Origin: Poritiphilus sp965212595
Lineage (GTDB): Bacteria > Bacteroidota > Bacteroidia > Flavobacteriales > Flavobacteriaceae
NCBI GenBank assembly: GCA_965212595.1
Contig: CBDBVE010000004.1
Location: forward strand, 59,282 to 123,281
Direction: 5' to 3'
Length of the DNA: 64,000 nucleotides
Below the pieces are notes generated by a model. It saw only the letters and a program-made list of their open reading frames with translations, was not told the origin of the DNA and ran no database searches. Each line of letters starts with the position of its first letter. Within the stretch, counting starts at the first letter, position 1. Both the position numbers and the translations under genes were made by a program. Positions 16,540 through 25,078 of this stretch are shown here, piece after piece.

Positions 16540-17628
16540 ATGATTTCTGATTTTTTAAACCCGAAGCCCCCTAAGAAGCAAAAGTTTGACGCTTGGTTGA
16601 AATCGGTCTCAGAACTTTCTGATGACCAAAAGTACAATGCACCAAACTGGTACTCCGGATTTACTAAAGGACAAAACCATTACGACTTTTCAGGCATTAC
16701 ACTCGAAGGCGTCACCGTATTTAAGGCCTTTGCAGAAGCCTTGGATCTTAGCAATGCTACCATTAAAGATGTGGTATTTGAAGAAGGCGACTTTTCCAGG
16801 GCAAACTTCACCAATTGCCGCTTTGTGAATACGCTCTTTAATAAAACCATCTTTACCGATGCCACCTTTGAAAATGCTGTATTTGAAAACTGCAACTTAA
16901 ATCGCGTAAATCTTGCCAATGCAGATTTTCAGGTGAAATCAATAGAAGAGACTGTAGTATATGGTATTTCTGCCTGGGATTTGAAAACTTCTGAAAGTTC
17001 TATCCAGTCTAAATTGGTTATCGAAAAAACTTACGGCTTTTATGCAGACATCATCAAAGAAGGGCGTATCCCAATGATGGTAGACGATATAGAACTGGCT
17101 CAGTTTATCTACTATTTAACGAATCATAAACGCCTAAGAGACACCATAAATGTAATGAACAGCAGGTCTGTACTCTTATTGGGCCGCTTTAAAGATGGAG
17201 GTCTGGACCGTCTGTACCAGATTAGAGAGTGGTTGCTGTCACAGAATTATCTACCAATGATTTTTGATTTTGAACGACCCGGAAGTATGGACCTGGTTGA
17301 GGTTATTGTCACCATGGGTGGTTTAAGTAAGTTTATTATAGCAGATTTATCAGGGCCCTTTGTCAATACAGAATTGACGGAAATTTCGAGCCTCTATTTA
17401 AAGCCTGTGATACTCTTTCATTCCGATATGCCCGATAGCCCCCGGAAAGCACCCTTACCCAAAAGCAACTATATGCATACCGTTCATTTCGACGGTTCGA
17501 TTGATGGCCTGCTAAAAGAATTGAAATTGAAAGTTGCCGAAATCAATACTTCATACGGCCAGTTTATTACTGAGACCACCCTACGTAGTGAAGAAAAATA
17601 TAGTGGTGGGAAGAAAGCAGAAGATTGA
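16540..17628 (+). CDS. Pentapeptide-repeat protein with TIR-like nucleotide-binding C-terminal domain
   Basis: Residues about 50-130 contain pentapeptide repeats (A-N-F-x-x style units such as DFSRANFTNC, NAVFENC and NRVNLANADF), a right-handed quadrilateral beta helix. After a linker, residues about 205-325 form a Rossmann-like domain: RSVLLLGRFKDGGLDRL, YLPMIFDFERPGS, LVEVIVTMGGLSKFIIADLS. That pattern is typical of predicted TIR-like nucleotide-binding domains fused to pentapeptide repeats in many bacteria. The role is unknown; signalling or defence has been suggested for TIR-like domains generally. There is no signal peptide. The following small membrane-protein gene starts 24 bases downstream. 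Confidence 0.75.
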   Translation: MISDFLNPKPPKKQKFDAWLKSVSELSDDQKYNAPNWYSGFTKGQNHYDFSGITLEGVTVFKAFAEALDLSNATIKDVVFEEGDFSRANFTNCRFVNTLFNKTIFTDATFENAVFENCNLNRVNLANADFQVKSIEETVVYGISAWDLKTSESSIQSKLVIEKTYGFYADIIKEGRIPMMVDDIELAQFIYYLTNHKRLRDTINVMNSRSVLLLGRFKDGGLDRLYQIREWLLSQNYLPMIFDFERPGSMDLVEVIVTMGGLSKFIIADLSGPFVNTELTEISSLYLKPVILFHSDMPDSPRKAPLPKSNYMHTVHFDGSIDGLLKELKLKVAEINTSYGQFITETTLRSEEKYSGGKKAED

Positions 17629-17652
17629 AGTCAAATAATACCAACTAGTTGT

Positions 17653-18090
17653 ATGAAAACCAGAAAAATCATCGCCCTTACATTTATCATCCTTGCCCTG
17701 GTCCTCGGTGGGGTCTTTCTATCCAGGATCGCCCTTCCGGTTGGTTTGGAAGGTTATTTTAAGATGGATTACATCAACCAGTTTGGCCCGGCAGCTATCT
17801 GTGTAGAGCTTTTGATTGCAGGTTATTATCTAATGACTAAACACACCAAAGCCAATTTTACTTTGGCGCTTTTTGGGTTTACAGCCCTTCTGGATCCTAT
17901 ATTTAATTTAGCCGGACTCTTTACGAGTCTTGTACCAACCTACGCGACTGTAGTATTTGTAGTCTGTGCCCTCATCGCACTTTGGTTGGCTTTTTCGAAC
18001 AAACTCGGATTAAGACGCATCTCATTTATAGGAGCTTTTGCAAGTTTTCTACTCGGCAATGCGGTAGAATTGTTTTTTAATTATTTATGA
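17653..18090 (+). CDS. Small four-helix membrane protein, 145 aa
   Basis: Four hydrophobic segments are visible (IIALTFIILALVLGGVFL, PAAICVELLIAGYYL, FTLALFGFTALLDPIFNL with LVPTYATVVFVVCALIALWLA, and FIGAFASFLLGNAVELFF). It resembles DoxX- or DUF-type small Bacteroidota membrane proteins, but no family can be fixed. It follows the pentapeptide-repeat gene closely on the same strand and may share its transcript. Confidence 0.7.
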   Translation: MKTRKIIALTFIILALVLGGVFLSRIALPVGLEGYFKMDYINQFGPAAICVELLIAGYYLMTKHTKANFTLALFGFTALLDPIFNLAGLFTSLVPTYATVVFVVCALIALWLAFSNKLGLRRISFIGAFASFLLGNAVELFFNYL

Positions 18091-18219
18091 AAACGATAAG
18101 AATTAGGAATTTTCAATAGCCATGATATTAATTAACTTTAAATTCTAGGATCGCTTATTATGGTTAACGCTAAGCACCACCAAAAGAAAGTTCATCATTC
18201 CTATCTAAAAACGAAAAAC

Positions 18220-18624
18220 ATGAAAACACTTGCCACCCTTGTTGTAATTTTTGGCTTTAGTCTAACGAGTTCGAGTCAATACGATGAATCAATCACTGCA
18301 ATCGACTTTATACAGATCATTGACAATCAAAAAAAGGAGACCGTCTACTATTATCAAAATAATTGGAAGGTGCTACGCGAAAAGGCGGTAGAACGAGGGT
18401 ATATACAATCATCTCAGGTTCTGGAAACGCCCTATACCAAGGAGGCCCCGTTTCATTTGATGCTTATTACCACCTATGCCAATAAGGCACAGTTCGATTT
18501 AAGGGAAGAACACTTTGAGGAGCTGATAAAAGAAAAAGGAGGTTTAGATTTGTTGAATGAAAAGAAACCCAAGGAGTTTAGGAAAAGCCTGTTTTACAAA
18601 GAAATGATCCGTTCCTGGAACTAA
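18220..18624 (+). CDS. Small secreted protein of unknown function, 134 aa
   Basis: The ATG at 18220 gives a signal peptide (TLATLVVIFGFSLTSSSQ). The upstream in-frame ATG at 18160 would add a basic, His-rich 20-residue extension and is less likely. The mature protein is charged, with NQKKETVYYYQNNWK and VLREKAVERGYIQS. It recalls small heme- or dimeric alpha/beta-barrel-like secreted proteins of Flavobacteriia, without a firm assignment. The haloalkane dehalogenase-like gene starts 11 bases downstream, so the two probably form an operon. Confidence 0.7.
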   Translation: MKTLATLVVIFGFSLTSSSQYDESITAIDFIQIIDNQKKETVYYYQNNWKVLREKAVERGYIQSSQVLETPYTKEAPFHLMLITTYANKAQFDLREEHFEELIKEKGGLDLLNEKKPKEFRKSLFYKEMIRSWN

Positions 18625-18634
18625 AAACGATAAA

Positions 18635-19531
18635 ATGAAAGTCTTAAAACCAGATTTAGACCGATTTAAAACGCTTAAAGATTTTCCTTATAAAGAGCAC
18701 TATGTGACTTTTGAGGATCTTCAGATGCATTATATTGATGAAGGCGAGGGCGAAACCATTCTTGCCTTACATGGCCAACCCAGTTGGTCTTACTTGTACA
18801 GAAAATTTATTCCAGGCCTTAAAAACTATCGCTTTATAGCTCCAGACCTTATTGGTTTTGGAAAATCAGACAAGATTGTGGGTTATAAGAATTACTCCTT
18901 CGATCTGCACCTGAGATCGCTAATAAGCTTCGTTGAAAAATTAGATTTGAAAGATATTACCCTGGTGGTCCAGGACTGGGGTGGACTGCTTGGCTTAAGC
19001 TTACTGGCTGAACAGCCCGAAAAGTTTAAACGTGTAGTTATCATGAACACCTTTTTACCCAAAGGAAAAAAATTACCCTTTGCCTTTAAACTTTGGCAGT
19101 GGTACGCCCTTTATCACCCTTCCATGCCTGTAGGCAAGGTTATTCAATTTGGAACCGTTCAGAAGTTACCAAAAGAGGTGGTCAACGCCTATGACCTTCC
19201 CTACCCTAACAGAAAACACAAATGCGGTGTCAGGGCTTTTCCTCAGTTAATTCCCTCTAAACCTAATGCTCCGGGCATAGACCATATGCTAAAGGCCAGA
19301 GAAGTATTGTCAAAATGGAACAAACCCGCCCTGGTGCTGTTCTCTGATAAAGACAAGGTGTTTAGCGGACTTGAAAAATTCTTTTATAAACTAATCCCTA
19401 CCAGCGCTCATCAACAAAAGATCATAATCAAAGACGCCGGTCATTTTTTACAGGAAGAAAAAGGAGCCGAAATTGCAGGGTATATAGACCAATTTATGCG
19501 AGGGGGTCTAAAAATAACGGAAACTCAATAA
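18635..19531 (+). CDS. Haloalkane dehalogenase-like alpha/beta hydrolase (HLD-I type)
   Basis: The 298-aa protein has the oxyanion motif HGQPSWSYLYR, the nucleophile elbow VQDWGG with Asp followed by the halide-binding Trp, the acid loop LFSDKDKVF and the catalytic His in DAGHFLQEE. Asp at the nucleophile position and the adjacent Trp are hallmarks of haloalkane dehalogenases (EC 3.8.1.5), which hydrolyse carbon-halogen bonds to alcohol and halide. The second halide-stabilising residue cannot be confirmed by eye. Marine Bacteroidota often carry such enzymes. It has no signal peptide. Confidence 0.8.
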   Translation: MKVLKPDLDRFKTLKDFPYKEHYVTFEDLQMHYIDEGEGETILALHGQPSWSYLYRKFIPGLKNYRFIAPDLIGFGKSDKIVGYKNYSFDLHLRSLISFVEKLDLKDITLVVQDWGGLLGLSLLAEQPEKFKRVVIMNTFLPKGKKLPFAFKLWQWYALYHPSMPVGKVIQFGTVQKLPKEVVNAYDLPYPNRKHKCGVRAFPQLIPSKPNAPGIDHMLKAREVLSKWNKPALVLFSDKDKVFSGLEKFFYKLIPTSAHQQKIIIKDAGHFLQEEKGAEIAGYIDQFMRGGLKITETQ

Positions 19532-19547
19532 TCACAATCCAGAGGCC

Positions 19548-19829
19548 TTGGGTAAAGCAGTTGCAAATAGGATTATTGCAGCCCTAATCATTTTATTGAA
19601 TCTGGGGTTCTTTCTAAGAGCTACCCTAGACATTTTATGGGAGTCTGGCGGGCCTATGGGTATTGGATTTATGCTTTTGCCCTTTACAATTTCGATTAAT
19701 CTTTTTCTCATTCCCGCGATAAGCGCTTTTACAAAAAAATACAGAGAGAGTTCTTATTTGCTACTGCTAAATTCCATGGGATTTCTGTGGGCACTTTATT
19801 GCTGCTATTTTTTTCTTAGCGCTTCCTGA
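19548..19829 (+). CDS. Small membrane protein, TTG start, 93 aa
   Basis: Three hydrophobic stretches (IIAALIILLNLGFFL, GIGFMLLPFTISINLFLIP, YLLLLNSMGFLWALYCCYFF) mark this as an inner-membrane protein. No ATG is available between the upstream in-frame stop near 19520 and the first helix. The TTG at 19548 is the most plausible start, with AGAGG a few bases upstream. It follows the dehalogenase gene by 16 bases. The function is unknown. Confidence 0.55.
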   Translation: MGKAVANRIIAALIILLNLGFFLRATLDILWESGGPMGIGFMLLPFTISINLFLIPAISAFTKKYRESSYLLLLNSMGFLWALYCCYFFLSAS

Positions 19830-19876
19830 TTGTCATGTACTTATGATGGAATGCAAAGTTTTCTATTTCTGAAGTG

Positions 19877-20827
19877 CTATAATTTGGCCTCCATATTCTT
19901 TAGGATCTCTCTAACCCTGGTCTTCAGAGATTGGGGTTCCAGGATCCTTGCATAGTCGCCAAACATGACATACCATCGGGCAAAACCATTGTCCAGATCT
20001 GTACACATAAAGGTCATTTCTACGCCCTCGGCTTTTCGCTCTTCAGAAACAAAGCCGTGGTGCTTTTTACCGCCACCAATAAACCGGGCAACCTTAGGAT
20101 CTACCAAAATGCGAACCTTTGTCTTAGGTCGGTCTTCTGGTTTGGCGCGTAGCTCTTCCAGGGTTCCATGCTTAAGAAGAAAAGGGACTGCTGTTCTCTT
20201 TATTTTGGTCATCCTATCTGTTCTAAACTGTCGGTAATCTTTTCGCAAATGACAATACCCATAGACATACCAATAGTTGTTCTCATGGAAGAGACCAACC
20301 GGTTCTATAACCCGCTTTACCGGGTCATCGACTTGTAGGGAGCGGTAATAGAGTTCTACCTGTTTCTTTTCGGCTATGCTCTCAAAAAGCACCTCGAGAG
20401 CATCCGGGACATTCTCATTGAACAAATCTTGCGCAGGATTTATGCTTACTTGAGATTCCAGGGCCGAAATCCAGTCTTTCTGATGTCCGCGTAAAACAGA
20501 CTTCACCTTATACATGGCAGACTCATGGTGTGCACCAAGCGTTTTATCTGTAAATTTTTGCATGAGTTTTTCAGCGGCCACAAAGCTTCCGGCTTCTTCC
20601 TGCGTAAACATCACCGGCGGTAATCTATACCCCTCCATAATAGAATATCCTACTCCTGCTTCGCTGACAATAGGTACTCCGGAGGATTCAAGGGTACGAA
20701 TGTCTCTGTAGATGGTACGTAAGCTAACCTCAAACCTGTCTGCCAGATCCTGCGCCTTTACAATCCTTTTAGATTGCAATTGAATGAGAATTGCAACAAT
20801 ACGGTCAAAACGTTTTACGGTGTCCAT
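19877..20827 (-). CDS. HTH/WYL-domain transcriptional regulator (YafY family)
   Basis: The start at 20827 (MDTVKRFDRIVAILIQLQ) fits the family; a longer frame to 20938 adds an unrelated leader that crosses a -7 element at 20853-20860. The N-terminal winged helix (LADRFEVSLRTIYRDIRTLESSGVP, residues about 25-50) binds DNA. The following WYL domain (residues about 140-225) contains VELYYRSLQ and WYVYGYCHLRKDYRQFRTDRM, typical of ligand-sensing WYL proteins, then a WCX-like C-terminus. It is divergent from a DinB gene at 21066, a common pairing in Bacteroidota, and probably regulates it and itself. Confidence 0.88.
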   Translation of the reverse strand: MDTVKRFDRIVAILIQLQSKRIVKAQDLADRFEVSLRTIYRDIRTLESSGVPIVSEAGVGYSIMEGYRLPPVMFTQEEAGSFVAAEKLMQKFTDKTLGAHHESAMYKVKSVLRGHQKDWISALESQVSINPAQDLFNENVPDALEVLFESIAEKKQVELYYRSLQVDDPVKRVIEPVGLFHENNYWYVYGYCHLRKDYRQFRTDRMTKIKRTAVPFLLKHGTLEELRAKPEDRPKTKVRILVDPKVARFIGGGKKHHGFVSEERKAEGVEMTFMCTDLDNGFARWYVMFGDYARILEPQSLKTRVREILKNMEAKL

Positions 20828-20852
20828 ACCCATAAGTGAAGAAAAGATATCC

Positions 20853-20860
20853 CAAAGATA
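20853..20860 (-). promoter_or_regulatory. -7 element for WYL regulator
   Basis: On the minus strand TATCTTTG matches the Bacteroidota TAnnTTTG consensus, 26 bases upstream of the chosen ATG. No clear -33 TTG is seen. Its position supports starting the regulator at 20827. Confidence 0.5.
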
Positions 20861-20928
20861 CGGTTTCGGGAAAAAGTATCGCCAGGGTTTTTTCATACTT
20901 TCAGTTTCTTTTGCAAAGAAAAGATGGC

Positions 20929-21016
20929 AGGGTGACAACCCTATGGCAACAGCCTGATTTTAAAGCATTTTTAAAAAATATTCTTGCTTTTTTTTACTAC
21001 TGACAAAGGGCTGTCA
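20929..21016. promoter_or_regulatory. Candidate operators in the WYL/DinB divergent region
   Basis: Two palindromes lie between the divergent genes: AGGGT-GACA-ACCCT (20929-20942) and TGACA-AAGGGC-TGTCA (21001-21016). They share the core words TGACA and AGGG. The second ends 11 bases before the -7 element at 21028, in the -35 area, where an activator or repressor could act. Confidence 0.4.
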
Positions 21017-21027
21017 CTACCCCAATT

Positions 21028-21035
21028 TATCTTTG
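21028..21035 (+). promoter_or_regulatory. -7 element for DinB gene
   Basis: TATCTTTG matches TAnnTTTG and lies 30 bases before the ATG at 21066. The expected -33 position is occupied by the TGACA/TGTCA palindrome instead of a TTG, as might be expected for an activator-dependent promoter. Confidence 0.5.
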
Positions 21036-21065
21036 AAATGCACAGAAAACAAAAAATGAAAACAG

Positions 21066-21563
21066 ATGAGTACAACAACAGCAAAAAATCAACCCGAAGC
21101 ACAGACGATCACTCCCACGGAACTGTTAGAACATTGGCAAGGCCACAGAAGACTCACCAGAAGAGTCATCGAAGCATTTCCAGAAGACGAATTCTTTACC
21201 TATTCCCTTGGGGGTATGCGCCCCTTCGCTGAAATGGTGATGGAGCTTATGGCAATAGGTGCACCATCTCTTAGAGAAATCGTTACCGGAGAACAACTCC
21301 CTTTTAGCGAAGATTTTGATCATGGTGGAAGCAAGGCAAAAATATTGGAGGCCTGGGATAAGCAGACCACTGAGATTAATGAATTTTGGGCACAAATTCC
21401 GGTGGAGCGCCTTAGGGAAACAGTAACCGTATTCGGGCAATTTACCTTCCCGATCTGGTCTCATTTAGACTACTTTGTGGATAACGAAGTACATCACAGA
21501 GGGCAGGCGTATGTCTATCTCAGATCACTAGGAATTGCCCCTCCCCTTTTCTATGAAAGATAA
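21066..21563 (+). CDS. DinB family protein
   Basis: The 165-aa protein has the DinB/YfiT four-helix bundle pattern. Likely metal ligands are His in LLEHWQGHRR and the C-terminal EVHHRGQAYVYLRSLG, the most conserved DinB motif. Members are metal-dependent thiol transferases or damage-inducible proteins of unknown exact reaction. The gene is divergent from the WYL regulator. A 73-aa gene follows nine bases downstream in the same direction and then a strong terminator. Confidence 0.85.
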   Translation: MSTTTAKNQPEAQTITPTELLEHWQGHRRLTRRVIEAFPEDEFFTYSLGGMRPFAEMVMELMAIGAPSLREIVTGEQLPFSEDFDHGGSKAKILEAWDKQTTEINEFWAQIPVERLRETVTVFGQFTFPIWSHLDYFVDNEVHHRGQAYVYLRSLGIAPPLFYER

Positions 21564-21572
21564 CAGAAAATA

Positions 21573-21794
21573 ATGCGTATGAAAACAGTACTGGTATTCA
21601 AAACCTCGGTGGTAAAAAGTAAAGAAGTGAGCTCACTTAAGCCTTTATTAGATCAGCTTATCCGCCCGGCAGGGCGTTGGAATTTTGATTTGGAGGACTG
21701 TGACCACATTTTAAGGGTAGAAACCAAGCAATTGGGCCCGAAAGCAGTAATGAGCACCTTAATGAACAGCGGATTCAGCTGTGAAGAACTATAG
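21573..21794 (+). CDS. Conserved small protein, ferredoxin-like fold candidate, 73 aa
   Basis: The protein is short and soluble, with KPLLDQLIRPAGRWNFDLEDCDHILRVE in its middle. This pattern is familiar from small Bacteroidota proteins with a heavy-metal-associated-like beta-alpha-beta fold lacking the CxxC motif. Start at 21573 or at the next ATG at 21579; neither can be favoured. It probably shares the DinB transcript and is followed by a terminator. Confidence 0.65.
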   Translation: MRMKTVLVFKTSVVKSKEVSSLKPLLDQLIRPAGRWNFDLEDCDHILRVETKQLGPKAVMSTLMNSGFSCEEL

Positions 21795-21818
21795 GAGTTT
21801 GTTTATTCAATTATGTAT

Positions 21819-21845
21819 AAGGACGGTTTAGGCCGTCCTTTTTTT
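21819..21845 (+). terminator. Rho-independent terminator after the DinB operon
   Basis: AAGGACGG (21819-21826) and CCGTCCTT (21833-21840) form a perfect eight-base stem with a six-base loop, followed by a T run to 21845. Confidence 0.9.
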
Positions 21846-21861
21846 ACTTATACAATCTATG

Positions 21862-21869
21862 TACTTTTG
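21862..21869 (+). promoter_or_regulatory. -7 element for cupin gene
   Basis: TACTTTTG fits TAnnTTTG, 27 bases before the ATG at 21896 and just after the preceding terminator. No clear -33 TTG is visible. Confidence 0.45.
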
Positions 21870-21895
21870 ATTTTCTGATCCTTAAAACCAGATGC

Positions 21896-22399
21896 ATGAG
21901 TGCTATTGACGAGATTATTGAACAGCTGGGACTTGAAGCGCACCCCGAGGGCGGATATTATAAAGAAACCTATCGTAGTAAGGGTACAATAACAACAGGC
22001 AACCCTGGCTGGGAATTTTCGGGAGGTCGTAATTTTAGTACTGCCATCTACTTTCTCTTGACCTCCGCAAGTTATTCGGCCTTTCATAGGATTAAGCAGG
22101 ACGAGATCTGGCATTTTTATCGGGGAAGTCCAATTAAGCTGCATCTTATTGATGTGGAAGGCAATTACAATACTGTATTGATAGGCGCCGATTTGAAGCA
22201 AGGACAGTCTCTGCAATTTGTAGTCCCGGCCAATTGGTGGTTTGCCGCAGAAGTGACCATAGCAGATTCTTATGCCTTGGTCGGTTGTACCGTTGCTCCC
22301 GGTTTTGACTTTGCCGATTTTGAACTGGCATCTAAGAAGGCGCTTACCGAATTGTACCCGCTGCACAAAGGGATAATAGCCAGATTAACCAGAACATAA
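21896..22399 (+). CDS. Cupin DUF985 (cupin_5) family protein
   Basis: The 167-aa protein opens with the family signature IIEQLGLEAHPEGGYYKETYRS and continues with FHRIKQDEIWHFYRGSP and APGFDFADFELA. These are the conserved strands of DUF985, a small double-stranded beta-helix of the RmlC-like cupin superfamily. Its metal ligands and substrate are not established. It is cytoplasmic. A serine hydrolase gene follows seven bases downstream and probably shares the transcript. Confidence 0.88.
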   Translation: MSAIDEIIEQLGLEAHPEGGYYKETYRSKGTITTGNPGWEFSGGRNFSTAIYFLLTSASYSAFHRIKQDEIWHFYRGSPIKLHLIDVEGNYNTVLIGADLKQGQSLQFVVPANWWFAAEVTIADSYALVGCTVAPGFDFADFELASKKALTELYPLHKGIIARLTRT

Positions 22400-22406
22400 T
22401 TTATCG

Positions 22407-23501
22407 ATGAGATCTTTCCTATTTCTGGTCATTATTTGCCTCACGATATTCCATACCAGGGCACAATCTAAATATGTATACGAAGTTCCTGCCCAATTAG
22501 CTGATGGTTGGGATACTGAGAATTTTTTTTCGAGAGGCCTGGATTCTACACGGGTATACAAACTATTCAATCAACTTGGGGCGGCTAAACACAAAGTTCA
22601 CAGTTCGCTACTGGTAAAAGGTGGCAAATTAGTCTTGGAAGAATACTTTGGAGAACAATACGCGAACACACAGCACGATTTGAGATCAGCCACCAAAAGC
22701 ATCATTTCGCTGCTTCTTGGAATTGCTTTAGACAAAGGAATTATTGAGGCCCTTGATGACCCAATGTCAAAATATTTGGGCGAACTTAAGCCAAAGAAAA
22801 ACCTTGATAAAAGAAAGGAACTCATAACTATACGGCACCTACTCACGATGAGTACTGGTTTTGATTGCAATGATTGGGACAAAAAATCAATCGGACAGGA
22901 AGACAAAGTATATCGAAAAAAAGACTGGCTTCAATATACACTAGACTTGCCCATGCTAAGCGAGCCGGGTAAAACCGCATCTTACTGTTCAATGGGAGTG
23001 GTACTGCTCGCGGAGGTGATACAAAGGGCATCAGGGCTTTCTATCGAAGCATTTGCCCAACAGCACTTATTTCAACCGATGAACATAACCAACTTAAGTT
23101 GGGGCCATACAACCAAGGGAAAAACCGTCATTCCGGCCGCTAAAAGATTGTACATGACCTCACGAGATCTGGCAAAAGTGGGTCTTTTGGTATTAAACAA
23201 GGGAAGATGGGGGTCTGAGCAACTTATTTCAGAGGAATGGATAAGTGCTTCCACTGCTAAACAACAAAGTCTTGCCAATTTGGACTACGGTTTTTTGTGG
23301 TGGCGAATTCCATTTAAGGTGCAATCAGAAGCGCTAAGGGTTCCTACCGCTACAGGAAATGGTGGACAATATATTTTTATACTGAAGGAATTCAATGCTG
23401 TTGCCGTATTCACTGGAGGAGCTTACAATTCGGAAGAGAGCAAGCTTCCATTTGCTATTGTACAGGATGTCTATATTCCTATCTTGTCAAACAGAAATTA
23501 A
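22407..23501 (+). CDS. Periplasmic serine hydrolase, beta-lactamase-like
   Basis: A signal peptide (SFLFLVIICLTIFHTRAQ) precedes a PF00144-type domain. The S-x-x-K nucleophile motif is SATK, the second motif Y-x-S/N appears as TASYCSMG, and the third motif is GNGGQ in place of KTG or HxG. Unlike the 1722 protein it lacks a long C-terminal tail (364 aa in all). Relatives include 6-aminohexanoate-dimer hydrolase-like esterases. It follows the cupin gene closely. Confidence 0.85.
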   Translation: MRSFLFLVIICLTIFHTRAQSKYVYEVPAQLADGWDTENFFSRGLDSTRVYKLFNQLGAAKHKVHSSLLVKGGKLVLEEYFGEQYANTQHDLRSATKSIISLLLGIALDKGIIEALDDPMSKYLGELKPKKNLDKRKELITIRHLLTMSTGFDCNDWDKKSIGQEDKVYRKKDWLQYTLDLPMLSEPGKTASYCSMGVVLLAEVIQRASGLSIEAFAQQHLFQPMNITNLSWGHTTKGKTVIPAAKRLYMTSRDLAKVGLLVLNKGRWGSEQLISEEWISASTAKQQSLANLDYGFLWWRIPFKVQSEALRVPTATGNGGQYIFILKEFNAVAVFTGGAYNSEESKLPFAIVQDVYIPILSNRN

Positions 23502-23576
23502 TCGCTTTAATTTTCTGCGAAAAAATCGCTATCCCAAAAAATTGCCTTTATTTTGTGGCCTGGAAACTAAAGAACC

Positions 23577-24638
23577 ATGGAATCAATAGCTTCAGATAAG
23601 TCGGTAGTACATTTCAACGCAACAGCTTATAAAGAACTCAATGCCCATTTGGAGGCGGCGAATTATTCTAAGGTTTTTATATTGGTCGATGAGAACACCC
23701 ACCAATATTGTCTACCAGGCTTTATGGCAAGCATTTCTGGGGATTACCTTTTTGAAATTATCGAAATCCCATCTGGCGAAATCAATAAGAATATCCATAC
23801 CTGTACCCAGGTTTGGGAAGCGCTTTCAGAGTTAGACGGGGATCGCAAAAGCCTTATGATCAATTTAGGAGGAGGTGTAGTAACAGATCTCGGAGGTTTT
23901 GTTGCGGCGGCTTTCAAAAGAGGTATTGCGTTTATTAATGTACCCACTACCCTACTGGCCATGGTTGACGCCTCGGTTGGTGGAAAAACAGGGGTGGATC
24001 TTGGTGCTCTAAAAAACCAGGTGGGCGTTATAGAACAACCTCTTATGGTTTTAGTGGTTACAGATTTTTTGAAAACCCTGGAAAAACGACAGTTGCTCAG
24101 TGGCTTTGCCGAGATGCTCAAACACGGTCTAATACAAAGTGAATCTTATTGGAACGCGCTCAAAGGACTAAGTTCCTATGATAGCCTTGATGCGCATATT
24201 TACAGTTCGGTAAGGATCAAAAATACTGTGGTTCAGCAAGACCCCAGAGAACATGGCTTACGTAAAATATTGAACTTTGGTCATACCCTTGGCCATGCCA
24301 TTGAGTCGTACTTTCTTGAAGACGAGACCAAACAGACGCTACTTCATGGAGAGGCTATTGCTATTGGAATGATTTTAGAAGCCTACCTATCTCACAAAAT
24401 CAATGCGCTCCCGGCGGCACAATTACTAGATATTAAAAGTACTTTTTTAGAAAGGTTTAAAAAGCTTGCCATTAGCCCCCAGGATATCACCGGCATTCTG
24501 GAGCTTTTGAAATTCGACAAGAAAAATACCCACGGTAATATCAATTTTAGTCTGTTAAACGGTATAGGAAATCCGGTCATTGACTGTGAGGTCCCTGCCG
24601 ATCTTTTCCCTGATGCCTTCGCATACTACGCAGAATAA
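23577..24638 (+). CDS. aroB: 3-dehydroquinate synthase
   Basis: The 353-aa protein converts DAHP to 3-dehydroquinate, the second step of the shikimate pathway, using NAD+ and a divalent metal. Signature regions are GGGVVTDLGGFVAAAFKRG (NAD binding), NVPTTLLAMVDASVGGKTGVDL, and the metal-binding HxxxH set around LNFGHTLGHAIES and HGEAIAIGM. Length is normal. Other aro genes are not adjacent, as is usual in Flavobacteriia. Confidence 0.95.
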   Translation: MESIASDKSVVHFNATAYKELNAHLEAANYSKVFILVDENTHQYCLPGFMASISGDYLFEIIEIPSGEINKNIHTCTQVWEALSELDGDRKSLMINLGGGVVTDLGGFVAAAFKRGIAFINVPTTLLAMVDASVGGKTGVDLGALKNQVGVIEQPLMVLVVTDFLKTLEKRQLLSGFAEMLKHGLIQSESYWNALKGLSSYDSLDAHIYSSVRIKNTVVQQDPREHGLRKILNFGHTLGHAIESYFLEDETKQTLLHGEAIAIGMILEAYLSHKINALPAAQLLDIKSTFLERFKKLAISPQDITGILELLKFDKKNTHGNINFSLLNGIGNPVIDCEVPADLFPDAFAYYAE

Positions 24639-24756
24639 CAGCTTCATATACTAAAATGTCGCGTTACACAACTCTTTGAGAATCTCAAAGAAAAAATGTT
24701 TTAGTTTAGGAATCGTAATAACCATCCCAGCTACCATTGGGGCAACTAACCTACCT

Positions 24757-25077
24757 ATGAAACGAATTTTAGTAGACTACAAAAAACTTGATCATGAAGT
24801 CGCTGCCTTATTAATTGAAACATATCCGGATGGGTATGGAGACGATGATATCATATCGTTTAAAAATGCAAAAGGCGAGTTAATTGAAGCTGTTGAACTC
24901 AGAACTGAAGACATTCTCTACCTTGTAAAGATCAGTCAAAGCCTATCGCACTTCATTTCAACTTTCGAAGACACCATCGAAAGAGAACTGGAGACAAAGG
25001 TGGAGAACCAGGCTGTTGTAAAGGAGTTAGAGCTCAATCTGGAGCAAGAACAGGAAGAGGACCTGGATATCGAATAG
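24757..25077 (+). CDS. Conserved Flavobacteriia protein of unknown function, 106 aa
   Basis: The ATG at 24757 (MKRILVDYKKLDHEV) is preferred; a TTG 81 bases upstream would add a hydrophobic leader of unlikely coding character. The sequence YPDGYGDDDIISFKNAKGE and TEDILYLVKIS is a pattern I recognise as conserved in this class. The tail is strongly acidic (EQEQEEDLDIE), suggesting a soluble, possibly protein-binding factor. It is convergent with the DinB gene at 25079, with the stops one base apart. Confidence 0.75.
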   Translation: MKRILVDYKKLDHEVAALLIETYPDGYGDDDIISFKNAKGELIEAVELRTEDILYLVKISQSLSHFISTFEDTIERELETKVENQAVVKELELNLEQEQEEDLDIE

Positions 25078-25078
25078 A

